Positions 1 to 8,543 of a stretch of 33,361 nt of DNA are shown here, piece by piece (position 1 is the first letter of the stretch; each line of letters opens with the position of its first letter). The notes beneath the pieces are model-generated. The model was given only the letters and a program-made list of their open reading frames with translations. It was not told the origin of the DNA and made no database searches. Origin of the DNA: an uncultured Muribaculaceae bacterium (lineage in GTDB: Bacteria > Bacteroidota > Bacteroidia > Bacteroidales > Muribaculaceae); the NCBI GenBank assembly GCA_910578035.1, contig CAJTOB010000035.1, positions 1-33,361 on the forward strand, in the 5' to 3' direction. A program made the translations under genes and the position numbers.

Positions 1-88
1 TTAAGCAAAAATACACCAACCTGTGTTTTCACATATGTTATTAAACAACCTCTTACTATTTATTGGTTTACGGATTGTAAAATTTCGG

Positions 89-122
89 CAAAGTTACTCT
101 TTTTTGCCGACAATGCGCCAAA
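89..122 (-). promoter_or_regulatory. Leftward promoter at the window edge
   Basis: On the minus strand a TAACTTTG box (96 to 89) lies 22 bases downstream of a TTTG box (122 to 119), close to the Bacteroidetes sigma-ABfr consensus TTTG-N19-21-TAnnTTTG. It would transcribe a gene beyond the left end of the window. The rest of 1-162 shows no coding sequence. Confidence 0.45.
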
Positions 123-162
123 ATAATCAAGAAATGTTTTTACGCAACTCCCTTATAGAGTC

Positions 163-867
163 TTAAAGGCCGGCGCAGATGCGCTCGAGCGCGTTGTTGG
201 GGCGGATTGCGAGGGCTCGGCGGGCATATCGGGCGGCGCGCTCGCGGTCGGAGGCGGCCAGAGCAGTGGCCAGGGCTGCCAGAGCGTTGTAGTCGTCGGG
301 AGATATTTCGAGAATCTTCTCCCAGTATGTTGTTGCGGCGGCAATGTCGCCGGTCATCATCGCGGCATCGGCAAGTGTGGCGAGGGCGTCGGTGTCGGCC
401 GGATTGCCGGCGAGCATCTTGTGGCTGTAGGAGGCCATTCGGGCCGGGTCGCGTCGCAGAGTGTAGTATCGTAGCAGCCTGATGTCTATAGGGCGTCGCA
501 GATAAGGCAGTGTGCGTTGCAGACGCAGCAGGAAACTCTCGTATATCTGAGGGCATCGGAAGGTGAAGGCCTCTTTGCGCGCGGGCTCGAGCACGGCGTC
601 GACCGGCACGGAGTGGGCCAGGGCCCGCTCCATTGTGGCTGTGCTTCCTATTGTGTCGGAGCGCATTTCCTGTGCTATGATGAGGCGGGCGTAGGGCAGC
701 GGTGCAGACGGGTCTTTGTCGGAGAGGAGCATGTATAGGGCGCTTGCGCCTGCCCATTCGCCGTTGACGAAAGCGCGGTCGGCCTTTGCGGCGAGCGCAC
801 TGTCGGGCGTCTCGGAGGCATGCAGCCCGAAAGCCGCAAAAATCAGCAGGATAGCTATAGCCCTCAT
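163..867 (-). CDS. Secreted or periplasmic TPR-repeat protein
   Basis: This 234-residue protein opens with a short hydrophobic signal-like stretch (residues 1-17, ending near HAS). It has no enzyme motif. Residues about 150-230 contain helical repeats of TPR type, with the pattern of small residues at turns and the signature-like stretch YWEKILEISPDDYNALAAL followed by a second copy ending in ALAIRPNNA. TPR folds usually mediate protein-protein contact, so a scaffold or assembly role outside the inner membrane is inferred. It starts four bases after the stop of the nucleoside kinase gene, so the two are almost surely co-transcribed. The ATG at 867 is chosen because it gives the signal peptide. 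The specific function is unknown. Confidence 0.75.
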   Translation of the reverse strand: MRAIAILLIFAAFGLHASETPDSALAAKADRAFVNGEWAGASALYMLLSDKDPSAPLPYARLIIAQEMRSDTIGSTATMERALAHSVPVDAVLEPARKEAFTFRCPQIYESFLLRLQRTLPYLRRPIDIRLLRYYTLRRDPARMASYSHKMLAGNPADTDALATLADAAMMTGDIAAATTYWEKILEISPDDYNALAALATALAASDRERAARYARRALAIRPNNALERICAGL

Positions 868-871
868 ATCG

Positions 872-2533
872 TCAATATTTGAAGGAGCTGCCGCCGAGAA
901 ATTCGCGCAGAAGGCTCGTCGACGGTATCAGGGCCTGATTGATGGGCACGAAATAGCTGAGGAATTTGCGCAGGCGGTATGCCTCGGCATATTCAGGCAC
1001 GTCGGAGGGCACGCCGCGGAGCACGGCCTCGGCGTAGTCTTTGATTACGCCAAGTTCGAAGAGCAGCGACGAGTTGAACATTGCGTCGGCATTCTCCTGA
1101 TAGGGGAAAATCCATTTTTCTTCGCCCCGCCGTACGCTCGGCCAGCGGCGTATGGTCTCTTCGGCCGATGTTCCGCGGTATTTATGGTCGCGGATAATGC
1201 GGCGCAGCAGTCGGTTGTCGGTGGTGGGAACCCAGTTGTGCTCGTCGAGCGAGAGGGTGGTGAGGGCCGACACATATACGCGGTATTTCATCGCCTCGGG
1301 TATGTTGGCGGTCAGTTCGGGGTTGAGGCCGTGTATGCCCTCAATGAGCAGAATAGAGCCTTCTTCGAGCTTGATTCTGTCGCCTTTGTACTGGCGGCAG
1401 CCGAGCTCGAAGTTATATGTGGGCAGTTCCACTTCCTCGCCGGCGAGAATGCGGTTGAAGTCGCTGTTGAACTGCTCGAGGTCGAGGGCGTAGAGCGATT
1501 CGTAGTCATAGTCGCCGTCGGCATCGCGCGGGGTGAGCTCGCGGTTGACAAAGTAGTTGTCGAGCGAAATCATCTGCGGCTTCAGCAGATTTGTCATCAG
1601 CTGGATAGCGAGGCGTTTGGTGGTCGTTGTCTTGCCCGACGACGAGGGCCCGGCGATGAGCACTATGCGGGCGCCGCCGTCGCGGTAGCGGCGTGTTATG
1701 TCGTCGCTGATATGGGCGAGGGCCTTCTCATGGAGAGCTTCCGACACGTTGATGAGGTCGGCGGCGCGGCGGCTGTTGACGTAGGTGTTGAGCTCGCCTA
1801 CGGTGCTGACTCCCACAATGCGGTTGAAACGCAGATATTCGGTGAACGCGCCATACATTTTCTCCTGCCGTATCGGACGTGCGGCTTTCGCGGGATTGGC
1901 GGGGTCGAAGGGCATCAGGAGGAAGCCCTGCTTGTAGCGGTGGAGGTCGAACACGGGCACATAGCCGGTCGAGGGCGCCAGAGCGCCGTAGTAGCTGTCG
2001 CTGAGACCGTCGAGGGTATAATAGGTGGTGTAGAGCGGGCGCGCCGTGCGCAGCAGCAGGGCTGTGCTTTCGAGGCCTTCGCGCTCGAATAGCCCGACGG
2101 CATCAGAAGTGAGGCTTTCGGAATGCTCAAAGGGCAGGTCGAGCGTCACCAGACGCCTCATTTCGCTTTTGAGCGACGATACGATTTCGTCGGATACCTC
2201 GTCGATTCCCTGCAGGCGGCAGTAGTAGCCGTGGGCTATGGAATGCTCGATGGTGAGCCTTGTACCCGGAAGCACTGTAGCGACCGCCCGATAAAGCAGC
2301 ATGCAGAGCGAGCGTGTGTAGACACGCGGCCCTGAGCCTTCGGTGAGGCTCTGGAACTCTACGAGCTTGGGAGTGTACACTTTATAGGCCAGCGCCTCGG
2401 TCTTGTTGTTGACTCGCGCGCATATAGGGCGGAAACCAAGCTCGTTTTCGAGCTCGGAGGCGAAATCGAGCAGGCTTGTGCCGCCTTCGATTTCGATATA
2501 TCGGTCGAGGTTCTTGCAGAATATCCGTATCAT
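872..2533 (-). CDS. Nucleoside (uridine) kinase with N-terminal TGS and ThrRS-like domains
   Basis: This 553-residue protein is the long Bacteroidetes form of nucleoside kinase. Residues 1-65 look like a TGS domain. Residues about 70-200 resemble the second additional domain of threonyl/alanyl-tRNA synthetases, with histidines in IEHSIAHGYYC. Residues about 285-480 form a P-loop kinase of the uridine kinase/phosphoribulokinase family, with Walker A GPSSSGKTTT near residue 295 and the following SLDNYFVNRE stretch that in uridine kinases binds the nucleoside. The expected reaction is ATP-dependent phosphorylation of uridine or cytidine in pyrimidine salvage, in the cytoplasm; substrate is inferred from the family. 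It lies 53 bases after a GT2 gene and 4 bases before the TPR gene, so it probably belongs to the envelope operon by position rather than function. Confidence 0.85.
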   Translation of the reverse strand: MIRIFCKNLDRYIEIEGGTSLLDFASELENELGFRPICARVNNKTEALAYKVYTPKLVEFQSLTEGSGPRVYTRSLCMLLYRAVATVLPGTRLTIEHSIAHGYYCRLQGIDEVSDEIVSSLKSEMRRLVTLDLPFEHSESLTSDAVGLFEREGLESTALLLRTARPLYTTYYTLDGLSDSYYGALAPSTGYVPVFDLHRYKQGFLLMPFDPANPAKAARPIRQEKMYGAFTEYLRFNRIVGVSTVGELNTYVNSRRAADLINVSEALHEKALAHISDDITRRYRDGGARIVLIAGPSSSGKTTTTKRLAIQLMTNLLKPQMISLDNYFVNRELTPRDADGDYDYESLYALDLEQFNSDFNRILAGEEVELPTYNFELGCRQYKGDRIKLEEGSILLIEGIHGLNPELTANIPEAMKYRVYVSALTTLSLDEHNWVPTTDNRLLRRIIRDHKYRGTSAEETIRRWPSVRRGEEKWIFPYQENADAMFNSSLLFELGVIKDYAEAVLRGVPSDVPEYAEAYRLRKFLSYFVPINQALIPSTSLLREFLGGSSFKY

Positions 2534-2586
2534 ATTGGGAAACTATTATCTTAACTTCTTAAACTCAATACTTTTTCAACCCGTCC

Positions 2587-3387
2587 TCAACACGAAGAAT
2601 CGCGGTCTATGTCTTTGTCAGGCAGGGCGTTCTGCCGGTCTTCCTCGATTTTGGCGAGTATTGAGAAGCGGTATACGGCATCGTGTACGGCGTGGATAAA
2701 GCCGGGCAAGCCATCGCGTATGCCGCCTTTGAGGATATAGCTCTTGAAGAAGCGGAAAGGCGGCTCGTAGAAGAGTTTGACGGGGTTGTAGCGCTTGCTG
2801 CGGCGTGTTTTCTCGCGGTCGGTATAAGAGTTCATCTTGCTGAAAGTCTGGCCGACACTTTCGTTGGCGAGGTGGATAAAGGCGAGGTCGGTCCGCTTGG
2901 CCGGTATGTAGACTTTCGGGCCGCGATGCGAGGGCCGGGCATGTATTTCGTAAGGCCATTCGGCGCCTTCGCGGTTGAAAAAACGGAGGATATAATCGGG
3001 ATAGTATGCGCGCATCCAGCGCCCCATGAAATAGTTCCTGATAGGTATCATGATGGCGCGCGGCGACGGGTCGCGCTCGATTTCGGCATAAAGATAGTCG
3101 GCCAAAGCGCGGGGCACAATCTCGTCGGCGTCGACAACCAGCACCCAGTCATAGCGGGCCTCGTGTATGGCGAAATTGCGGTAGGCCTCTACTATGCGGT
3201 GCTCGCCGCGCTCTTTCACCACCACACGCGCTCCACATCGGGCGGCGATAGCGGCGGTGTCGTCGGTGCTCTCCATGTCGACGACCAGAATCTCGTCGAA
3301 CGGCGCGAGGGCGCGCAGGCAGCGCTCGAGGTGCTCTGCGGCGTTGTAGGTCTGCACGATGGCCGATATTTTGGGGCGTCCGTTCAT
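2587..3387 (-). CDS. Family 2 glycosyltransferase, LPS core type (WaaE/KdtX-like)
   Basis: A 266-residue GT-A glycosyltransferase. The N-terminus KISAIVQTYNAAEHLERCL is the nucleotide-sugar binding start of GT2 enzymes, and the metal-binding D-x-D motif is VVDADE near residue 89. The pattern DEILVVDMESTDDTAAIA also fits the WaaE/KdtX group, which adds a glucose-like sugar to the inner core of lipopolysaccharide on the cytoplasmic face of the inner membrane. The sugar and acceptor cannot be read from sequence. Its ATG overlaps the stop of the preceding kinase gene by four bases (ATGA), showing translational coupling. It has no transmembrane segment. Confidence 0.85.
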   Translation of the reverse strand: MNGRPKISAIVQTYNAAEHLERCLRALAPFDEILVVDMESTDDTAAIAARCGARVVVKERGEHRIVEAYRNFAIHEARYDWVLVVDADEIVPRALADYLYAEIERDPSPRAIMIPIRNYFMGRWMRAYYPDYILRFFNREGAEWPYEIHARPSHRGPKVYIPAKRTDLAFIHLANESVGQTFSKMNSYTDREKTRRSKRYNPVKLFYEPPFRFFKSYILKGGIRDGLPGFIHAVHDAVYRFSILAKIEEDRQNALPDKDIDRDSSC

Positions 3388-4127
3388 TTTTTACCTCTTA
3401 TAAATTCTTTGATGTGTCGTTTGCGCCACAGGCGCGCCTGGCGGCGGCGATAGATGTCGAGGACCTCGCGTTCTGTGGCTTCGGGCTCGGGCTGCAGCGC
3501 GGCATATTCGTGTGCAAGCACGGCCAGCCCTTCGGCGGTGTCGAGCACCGCGCCGAAATTTGCCATGAGTTTACGATGGTCGCGCACGTCGAACTCCATG
3601 CGGTTAATGTCGATGAGAGAGAATTGGAAATCGCCCGTGCCGTCGGGGCGGAAGAGAATGTTGCCCTGGGTGAAATCTTTCATGAAAACACCGGCGGCAT
3701 GCAGGCGGTTCATATATGCGGCCAGAGAGCGGGCCAGATTGGCGAAATCGGGCCGTTTTTCGGCGCTGCGGAGGTCGCTCCAGCCCTCGAGATAGCGGCA
3801 TACATAGTAGGAGTGGCCGAGGCGGCCGGCACTCAGCTGGCATACGGCGGCAACGGGCTCGGGGGTGTCGAAGCCGAGTTCGCGAAGGCGTGTGGCATTT
3901 TCGAAGGCGCGCATGGCCTTGGGGCGGCGCATGGTTCCGTAGATAATGCCTTTTACAGCGCCCGGAACGCCAAACGATTTGATGCACAGCGGATCGCTGC
4001 CGTCTGTCAGAGCCACGATGTTGCGGCCGCGGTATATCACACGGTCGCTTTCCAGAAGGCCATGAGACTCCAGCCGCGCCGCAATGGCTTCGGCTATGCT
4101 ATCGTTTACAATTTTCAGCACCTTCAT
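3384..4127 (-). CDS. Lipopolysaccharide core kinase (WaaP/Kdo kinase-like)
   Basis: A 247-residue protein of the eukaryotic-like kinase fold used for LPS core phosphorylation. The catalytic loop is FMKDFTQGNILF around residues 153-164, with the catalytic Asp and the metal-binding Asn, followed by the DFG-equivalent SLIDINRMEF about 15 residues later. These fit the InaA/WaaP group, which phosphorylates heptose or Kdo in the inner core using ATP. It overlaps the upstream GT4 gene by 29 bases and the downstream GT2 gene by 4, so three LPS genes are read as one unit. The residue phosphorylated is unknown. Confidence 0.8.
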   Translation of the reverse strand: MKVLKIVNDSIAEAIAARLESHGLLESDRVIYRGRNIVALTDGSDPLCIKSFGVPGAVKGIIYGTMRRPKAMRAFENATRLRELGFDTPEPVAAVCQLSAGRLGHSYYVCRYLEGWSDLRSAEKRPDFANLARSLAAYMNRLHAAGVFMKDFTQGNILFRPDGTGDFQFSLIDINRMEFDVRDHRKLMANFGAVLDTAEGLAVLAHEYAALQPEPEATEREVLDIYRRRQARLWRKRHIKEFIRGKK

Positions 4128-5181
4128 AGACGGCCATTATGTCGTTATAGAATTTATTGTAGGTAAACCGGCTTTCGAACGTTGCCCTGGCGGCACGCCC
4201 CATTTTTGCACGAAGGGTGCTGTCGGAGGCAAGAAGGCGTATGGCGGCTGCAAGCGAATCGGCGTCGCCGGGGCGCACAAGGAGGCCGTCGGTGCCGTCG
4301 GTTATTATTTCGATAGGGCCGCCGGCCTTGGAGGATATCGGAGGCGCTCCCTGACTCATGAACTCAAGCACGGCGAGGCCGAACGATTCGGGCACTGTCG
4401 TGGGTAGCACGCCTATGTCTGCGGCCGAAATGGCTGTGTAGACATCGTCGATATGGCCGGGCCACTCCACGCGTTCTTCAATGCCGAGCCTGCGGCATTT
4501 TTCCATCAGAGGCAACACCGTTTTGGCTGTTCCGACGCCTCCTATGGTGAGGCGCACGGGCATATCGGCGAGTTTTGCCATGGCCTCGATGAGCACATCG
4601 ATGCCTTTTTCGGGCGATATGCGCCCGAGGTAGAGCACTCGCACGGTGTCGGAAGGCGTTGCCGGCGCCGGTTCTGGTGGAATTATCGAATTGTGGACTA
4701 CATGCAGCTTGGCCTCGTCGCAACCGGGGCGCCCTGAGATAAAAGTCTCTCGGGCGGCTTCCGATACAAAGATGACGGCGTCGAGCTGGCGGTAGATTTC
4801 GCGCTCCATGCTGCTGTTTTTGGCCGGTTTTACGAGGTGTCGGGTCACCACGACGCGCACTTTGGCCGGCTCTTTCATCAGCCGTCGGGCGCGCACGGCG
4901 GTGTAGGCGTCCTTGAAGTTATGTGCATGCAGCACAATGGGAGCGTCCATGCGGTTGAGCACGCGGGCCAGGGCCATAGGGCTCAGGAAGTCGATAGCGC
5001 CGCGCAGAGGCAGATGTCCGGGGGTGAATCCGGCAGCCTCGAAGTGTTTGTCGACGGCTTCGCATCGGCGTGTGACAACAGCCACGCTGTGCCCCTCGGC
5101 AGTGCAGCGGCGGCAGAGGTCGAGCACATATCGCTCGCCCCCTCCCCATGATTTGTTCGATACCAGATGGACGATGTTCAT
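4099..5181 (-). CDS. Family 4 glycosyltransferase
   Basis: A 360-residue GT-B glycosyltransferase. The N-terminus MNIVHLVSNKSWGGGERYVL has the glycine-rich loop of GT4 enzymes. The C-terminal domain begins near residue 180 with VRVLYLGRISPEKGIDVLIEA and carries the E-x7-E type donor site PESFGLAVLEFMSQGAPPI around residues 264-282. Retaining transfer of a sugar from a nucleotide-sugar donor to an LPS or capsule acceptor on the cytoplasmic side of the membrane is expected. Its 3' end overlaps the LPS kinase gene by 29 bases. The A/T-rich repeat tract directly upstream (5183-5262) separates it from the next GT2 gene. Confidence 0.87.
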   Translation of the reverse strand: MNIVHLVSNKSWGGGERYVLDLCRRCTAEGHSVAVVTRRCEAVDKHFEAAGFTPGHLPLRGAIDFLSPMALARVLNRMDAPIVLHAHNFKDAYTAVRARRLMKEPAKVRVVVTRHLVKPAKNSSMEREIYRQLDAVIFVSEAARETFISGRPGCDEAKLHVVHNSIIPPEPAPATPSDTVRVLYLGRISPEKGIDVLIEAMAKLADMPVRLTIGGVGTAKTVLPLMEKCRRLGIEERVEWPGHIDDVYTAISAADIGVLPTTVPESFGLAVLEFMSQGAPPISSKAGGPIEIITDGTDGLLVRPGDADSLAAAIRLLASDSTLRAKMGRAARATFESRFTYNKFYNDIMAVYEGAENCKR

Positions 5182-5182
5182 T

Positions 5183-5262
5183 TTGGGAATAATTAATAAT
5201 TGATAATTAATAATTTATAATTGAATGATGGTTTTATTAATTATTCATTATTCATTAATTTA
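5183..5262. repeat. A/T-rich degenerate inverted repeat between two glycosyltransferase genes
   Basis: The left arm (5189-5223) consists of repeated AATTAATAAT-like units. The right arm (5234-5262) holds the inverse units such as ATTAATTATTCATTATTCAT. The right arm runs into the end of the GT2 gene and encodes its last residues (KLMNNE and the stop). It can fold into a long, weak hairpin. It is one of several such tracts in the window, each with a different unit. Confidence 0.6.
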
Positions 5263-5993
5263 TGAGAGGTGCGGTAGGCGTGCAGTGTGGCGATGAAGCG
5301 GGTTTTTGCAATGTCGTTGCCGGTGGCGCCGTCGAGGATTGCCCCGTCGCGCAGATGGCATTTCAGGAAAGCGCATGCGGCTCGAAACCAGCAGAATGGC
5401 GCGGAGGCATCTATGCCGGCGGCTGCCATGAGGCGACCGCGCAACTCGGCATGGCGCAGTTCCTTGAAATGTAACTCGCCTATCTCGGCGCAGCGGAAGT
5501 GCAGCATGTCGCCTTTAAGCTGTTGCGGACTTATGCTGCCGGAATATGTGAGGCGTTCGCCTACGTCGAGAAGATCCCACGAGGCATAGCGCTTGTCGAA
5601 AAGACGCGTCTCGATGGCCGGATGCATGCCGCTGTGAGCTACCGGACGCCCGCAGATATAGCTTACCACGCGGAAGGAATACATGCGGTGGCGGAATCCC
5701 TCGGCTTTCAGTGCAATTATGCTGCTGCGGAGCTCTTCGGAAAGCACTTCGTCGGCATCTATCGACAGCACATAGGGAGCGCTTGCCAGACCTGCGGCAT
5801 ACTGGCGCTGCGAGCCATAGCCGGCAAAATCACGCTTCGTGACCTTGCAGCCGTAGCGACGGCATATTTCGACGGTGCTGTCGGTTGAGTGCGAGTCGAC
5901 CACAACGATTTCGTCGGCCACGCCTATAAGCGAGTTGAGGCAGCGCTCGATGTTGCGCTCCTCGTTGCGGGTGATGATAGTTGCGGATAACAT
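5241..5993 (-). CDS. Family 2 glycosyltransferase, LPS core type
   Basis: A 250-residue GT-A glycosyltransferase starting LSATIITRNEERNIERCLNSL, with DEIVVVDSHSTDSTVEIC near residues 31-48 and the metal site SIDADEV around residue 80. It resembles the GT2 gene at 2587-3387 in layout, so the two are probably diverged members of the WaaE/KdtX-like group acting on different core positions; this is inference. The C-terminal end is formed by a low-complexity A/T repeat arm. No promoter of the Bacteroidetes type is visible upstream, where a G/C-rich repeat tract lies instead, so it may be read through from the upstream dehydrogenase gene. Confidence 0.85.
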   Translation of the reverse strand: MLSATIITRNEERNIERCLNSLIGVADEIVVVDSHSTDSTVEICRRYGCKVTKRDFAGYGSQRQYAAGLASAPYVLSIDADEVLSEELRSSIIALKAEGFRHRMYSFRVVSYICGRPVAHSGMHPAIETRLFDKRYASWDLLDVGERLTYSGSISPQQLKGDMLHFRCAEIGELHFKELRHAELRGRLMAAAGIDASAPFCWFRAACAFLKCHLRDGAILDGATGNDIAKTRFIATLHAYRTSHKLMNNE

Positions 5994-6004
5994 TTTATTG
6001 AGCT

Positions 6005-6155
6005 AATAGGCGGTTGAGCGGTTGGGCGATTGGGCGATTGGGCTGTTAGGCTGACAGGCGGCTAAGCTGACGGGCTGTTAGGCTGATGTGCAGACGGGCT
6101 GATGGGCTTGTTGGCTTGTCAGCCTGTCAGCTCAGCCGCCCAATAGCCCAACAGC
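6005..6155. repeat. G/C-rich degenerate direct and inverted repeat tract
   Basis: The gap between the GT2 start and the dehydrogenase stop is almost wholly made of short units such as GGGCGATT, GGGCTGTTAGGCTGAC and GGCTGATGGGC. The section 6040-6080 pairs imperfectly with 6117-6155, where the units appear inverted (GTCAGCCTGTCAGCTCAGCC and GCCCAATAGCCCAACAGC). The right arm ends directly at the stop codon of the dehydrogenase. On the minus strand a long G/C hairpin would form just after that gene, so it may act as a terminator or mRNA 3'-end stabiliser. Confidence 0.65.
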
Positions 6156-7352
6156 TTAAACTTCGAGGTCGCCGTCTACTACTTCGTGCCAGGGGAGGCC
6201 GTTTTCGGCGAGAGCGGCCAGGAAGGGATCGGGGTCGAACTCTTCGACATTGCGTACGCCCTTGAGATTCCATTTGCCGGTGAGGAACATCATGGCGCCT
6301 ACCATGGCGGGTACACCGGTGGTATAGCTGACAGCCTGCATGCCGGTCTCCTTATATGCGGCTTCGTGCGAGCAGTTGTTGTAGATGTAATAGGTCATCG
6401 GTTTGCCTTCCTTGCTCTTGCCCGAAATGCGGCAGCCGATTGAGGTCTCACCGTGATAGTTCTCGCCGAGGTCCTGAGGATTGGGAAGCACGGCCTTGAG
6501 GAACTGCAGAGGTACGATTTTGGTGCCGTTGTATTCCACCTCGTCGATGCGGGCCATGCCGATGTTCTGGATTACGCGAAGATGTGTGAGATATTCCTGG
6601 CCGAATGTCATCCAGAAGCGGGCGCGCTTGATGGTGGGGAAATTCTGCACGAGGCTCTCGAGCTCTTCGTGGTAGAGCAGATAGCTCTCGCGGGGGCCGA
6701 TGTTGGGGTAGTTGAGAGTCTTGTGGAACTCGAGGGGCTTTGTTACTACCCATTTGCCTTCTTCCCAGTAGCGGCCGTTCTGAGTGATTTCGCGGATGTT
6801 GATTTCGGGGTTGAAGTTAGTGGCGAAAGCCTTGCCGTGGTCTCCGGCGTTGCAGTCTACGATGTCGAGAGTCTCCATTTCGCTGAACCAGTGCTTGGCG
6901 GCATAGGCTGTGAAAACGCCGCTCACACCGGGGTCGAAGCCGCAGCCGAGAATGGCTGTGAGGCCGGCCTGCTCGAAGCGTTCGCGATAGGCCCACTGCC
7001 AGGAGTATTCGAAGTGAGCCACGTCCTTGGGCTCGTAGTTGGCGGTGTCGAGATAGTTGACTCCACACTGTAGGCAGGCTTCCATTATGGTGAGGTCCTG
7101 ATAGGGCAGGGCCACGTTGATAACGAGTTCGGGTTTGTGGCGGTTGAGGAGTGCCACAAGTTCCTCTACATTGTCAGCGTCAACGCTGTCGGTGCTGATG
7201 TTTGACTTGCCTATGGCTTTGGCCACGGCATCGCATTTCGATTTTGTGCGCGAGGCAATCACTATTTCGGTGAATACTTCAGGGTGCTGGGCGCATTTGT
7301 GAGCCACCACAGTGCCCACTCCTCCGCAGCCGATGATAAGGACTTTAGACAT
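6156..7352 (-). CDS. Carboxynorspermidine dehydrogenase (saccharopine dehydrogenase family)
   Basis: A 398-residue oxidoreductase. The Rossmann nucleotide loop is KVLIIGCGGVGTVVAHKCA at residues 3-21. The body shows CGVNYLDTANYEP, GCGFDPGVSGVFTAYAA and FNPEINIREIT, features I associate with the carboxynorspermidine/carboxyspermidine dehydrogenase branch rather than lysine-forming saccharopine dehydrogenase. The reaction would be NADPH-dependent condensation of aspartate semialdehyde with a diamine (diaminopropane or putrescine) to make the carboxylated polyamine, in the cytoplasm. The partner decarboxylase (nspC type) is not in this window. The gene is 53 bases after the flippase-like gene and probably shares its promoter. 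The branch assignment rests on recognition, not alignment. Confidence 0.8.
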   Translation of the reverse strand: MSKVLIIGCGGVGTVVAHKCAQHPEVFTEIVIASRTKSKCDAVAKAIGKSNISTDSVDADNVEELVALLNRHKPELVINVALPYQDLTIMEACLQCGVNYLDTANYEPKDVAHFEYSWQWAYRERFEQAGLTAILGCGFDPGVSGVFTAYAAKHWFSEMETLDIVDCNAGDHGKAFATNFNPEINIREITQNGRYWEEGKWVVTKPLEFHKTLNYPNIGPRESYLLYHEELESLVQNFPTIKRARFWMTFGQEYLTHLRVIQNIGMARIDEVEYNGTKIVPLQFLKAVLPNPQDLGENYHGETSIGCRISGKSKEGKPMTYYIYNNCSHEAAYKETGMQAVSYTTGVPAMVGAMMFLTGKWNLKGVRNVEEFDPDPFLAALAENGLPWHEVVDGDLEV

Positions 7353-7405
7353 GTTATAGAGTTTTTTTGTTGATTGTTTAGTAATTGACTACAGGCATTT
7401 CGGGT

Positions 7406-8428
7406 TCATTGGCCTATGTGGCGCTTTTTGTCGAGCGCTATGGCTATGAATGTGAATATGCCAAGCACTATCAGCAGCAGGGTGTTGGCGCCGAGAATTA
7501 GGTTGCCGAAAGCTCCTGCCTGTTCCTTGGGAAGGCCGTATATGCCAAGGGCGAAGATTGTGGCCCACTGCCACGGGCCGATACCTCCATTGGAGGGCAC
7601 CCCCATCGATATGCTTGCCACAACCCATGTGACGAATGCCGCCGTGATGCCATAGTGCTCTAAGACGGTGGTTGTGAAGGGAAAGGCATAGAACACTATG
7701 TAGTTCTGCAGGAAGTAGCATCCCCAAAGCATTATCGTCAGTATAAGCCAGCGCCCTTTGTGGGGCATGCTCACTATTACGGCGAAGCCCTTCCACAGTT
7801 CCTTGGCGGCTTGCTGCACCTTCAGTATCTTTTGGTTGGTCGTTTTATGGGCAAGGAAAATCCACAGTGCCGCTATAGCGGCAGCTCCTCCGAGCCATAG
7901 CCACGGCGACTCGAACAGGCGCGCAATCGCCGCGTAGCTGTCGCCGTTTTCGTGCAGGAATCCGAGTATGGTCTTCGACGCCAAAAGGAATGCCAGCACG
8001 GTGAGCAGCAGCACCGTAAGGGTGTCGGCAACGCGGTCGGCAACCATAGAGCCGAACACCGTTGTGAAAGGTGCTTTCTGCCGCTGGGCTATGTAGCCTG
8101 TGCGCCATACCTCGCCTAAGCGCGGGAATACGAGATTTACAGCATAAGTGCCGAATATGCTGTATATCAGAGCGTGTTTGGGGGCATCGACGCCGAGCGC
8201 CTTAAGTTGTATGCCCCATCGGAAAGCACGGATCACATGCGAAAACACTGCTAGCACGAGGCCTGCCGCCACCCAGCGGTAGTCGCACTGGTCGCGTATT
8301 ATGGCAACCATCTGGTGGAAGTCGATGTCTGTAAAAAGCAGGTAGCAGAGCCCAACGCTGATTATCAGCGGAACGGCATACTTCATTAGTATGCGTATTA
8401 TTGAATTTTTCTTCTTTTCCTGTTCCAT
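7406..8428 (-). CDS. Flippase-like integral membrane protein (LPG synthase TM/UPF0104 family)
   Basis: A 340-residue polytopic membrane protein with about eight hydrophobic segments. It includes the family-typical stretches RWVAAGLVLAVFSHVIRAFRW (near residues 51-71) and YAVNLVFPRLGEVWRTGYIA (about 94-113), and SISMGVPSNGGIGPWQWA toward the C-terminus. This matches the transmembrane domain of lysylphosphatidylglycerol synthases and the related YbhN/AglD group, without the catalytic transferase domain. Members are thought to move or help modify lipid-linked substrates in the inner membrane, but no substrate can be named. Its position at the head of a cluster of LPS glycosyltransferases fits an envelope role. 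Confidence 0.8.
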   Translation of the reverse strand: MEQEKKKNSIIRILMKYAVPLIISVGLCYLLFTDIDFHQMVAIIRDQCDYRWVAAGLVLAVFSHVIRAFRWGIQLKALGVDAPKHALIYSIFGTYAVNLVFPRLGEVWRTGYIAQRQKAPFTTVFGSMVADRVADTLTVLLLTVLAFLLASKTILGFLHENGDSYAAIARLFESPWLWLGGAAAIAALWIFLAHKTTNQKILKVQQAAKELWKGFAVIVSMPHKGRWLILTIMLWGCYFLQNYIVFYAFPFTTTVLEHYGITAAFVTWVVASISMGVPSNGGIGPWQWATIFALGIYGLPKEQAGAFGNLILGANTLLLIVLGIFTFIAIALDKKRHIGQ

Positions 8429-8447
8429 AAGCTGTTGCTTAGCCTTG

Positions 8448-8455
8448 CAAAATTA
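8448..8455 (-). promoter_or_regulatory. -7 box upstream of the flippase-like gene
   Basis: The minus strand reads TAATTTTG, matching TAnnTTTG, about 20 bases before the ATG at 8428. No good TTTG box is seen at the right spacing, so only half of the promoter is supported. Confidence 0.4.
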
Positions 8456-8492
8456 CACAAAATTTGCGACAGACCGCAGGCTCGTGTGCAAA

Positions 8493-8521
8493 AAAGGCGC
8501 ACCGATTAGCGGTGCGCCTTT
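8493..8521 (-). terminator. Intrinsic terminator of the leucine-rich-repeat gene
   Basis: A perfect 11-bp stem AAAGGCGCACC/GGTGCGCCTTT with a 7-base loop lies 22 bases after the stop of the LRR gene. On the minus strand it ends in a run of six T. Confidence 0.85.
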
Positions 8522-8543
8522 CCTTATGTGGTATGCCGATGCC

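Noticed and set aside
716..2092. 458-residue open frame on the plus strand
   Set aside because: It lies opposite the nucleoside kinase and TPR genes; low-complexity Ala/Val/Glu-rich text and no domain. It is the usual shadow of G/C-rich codons.
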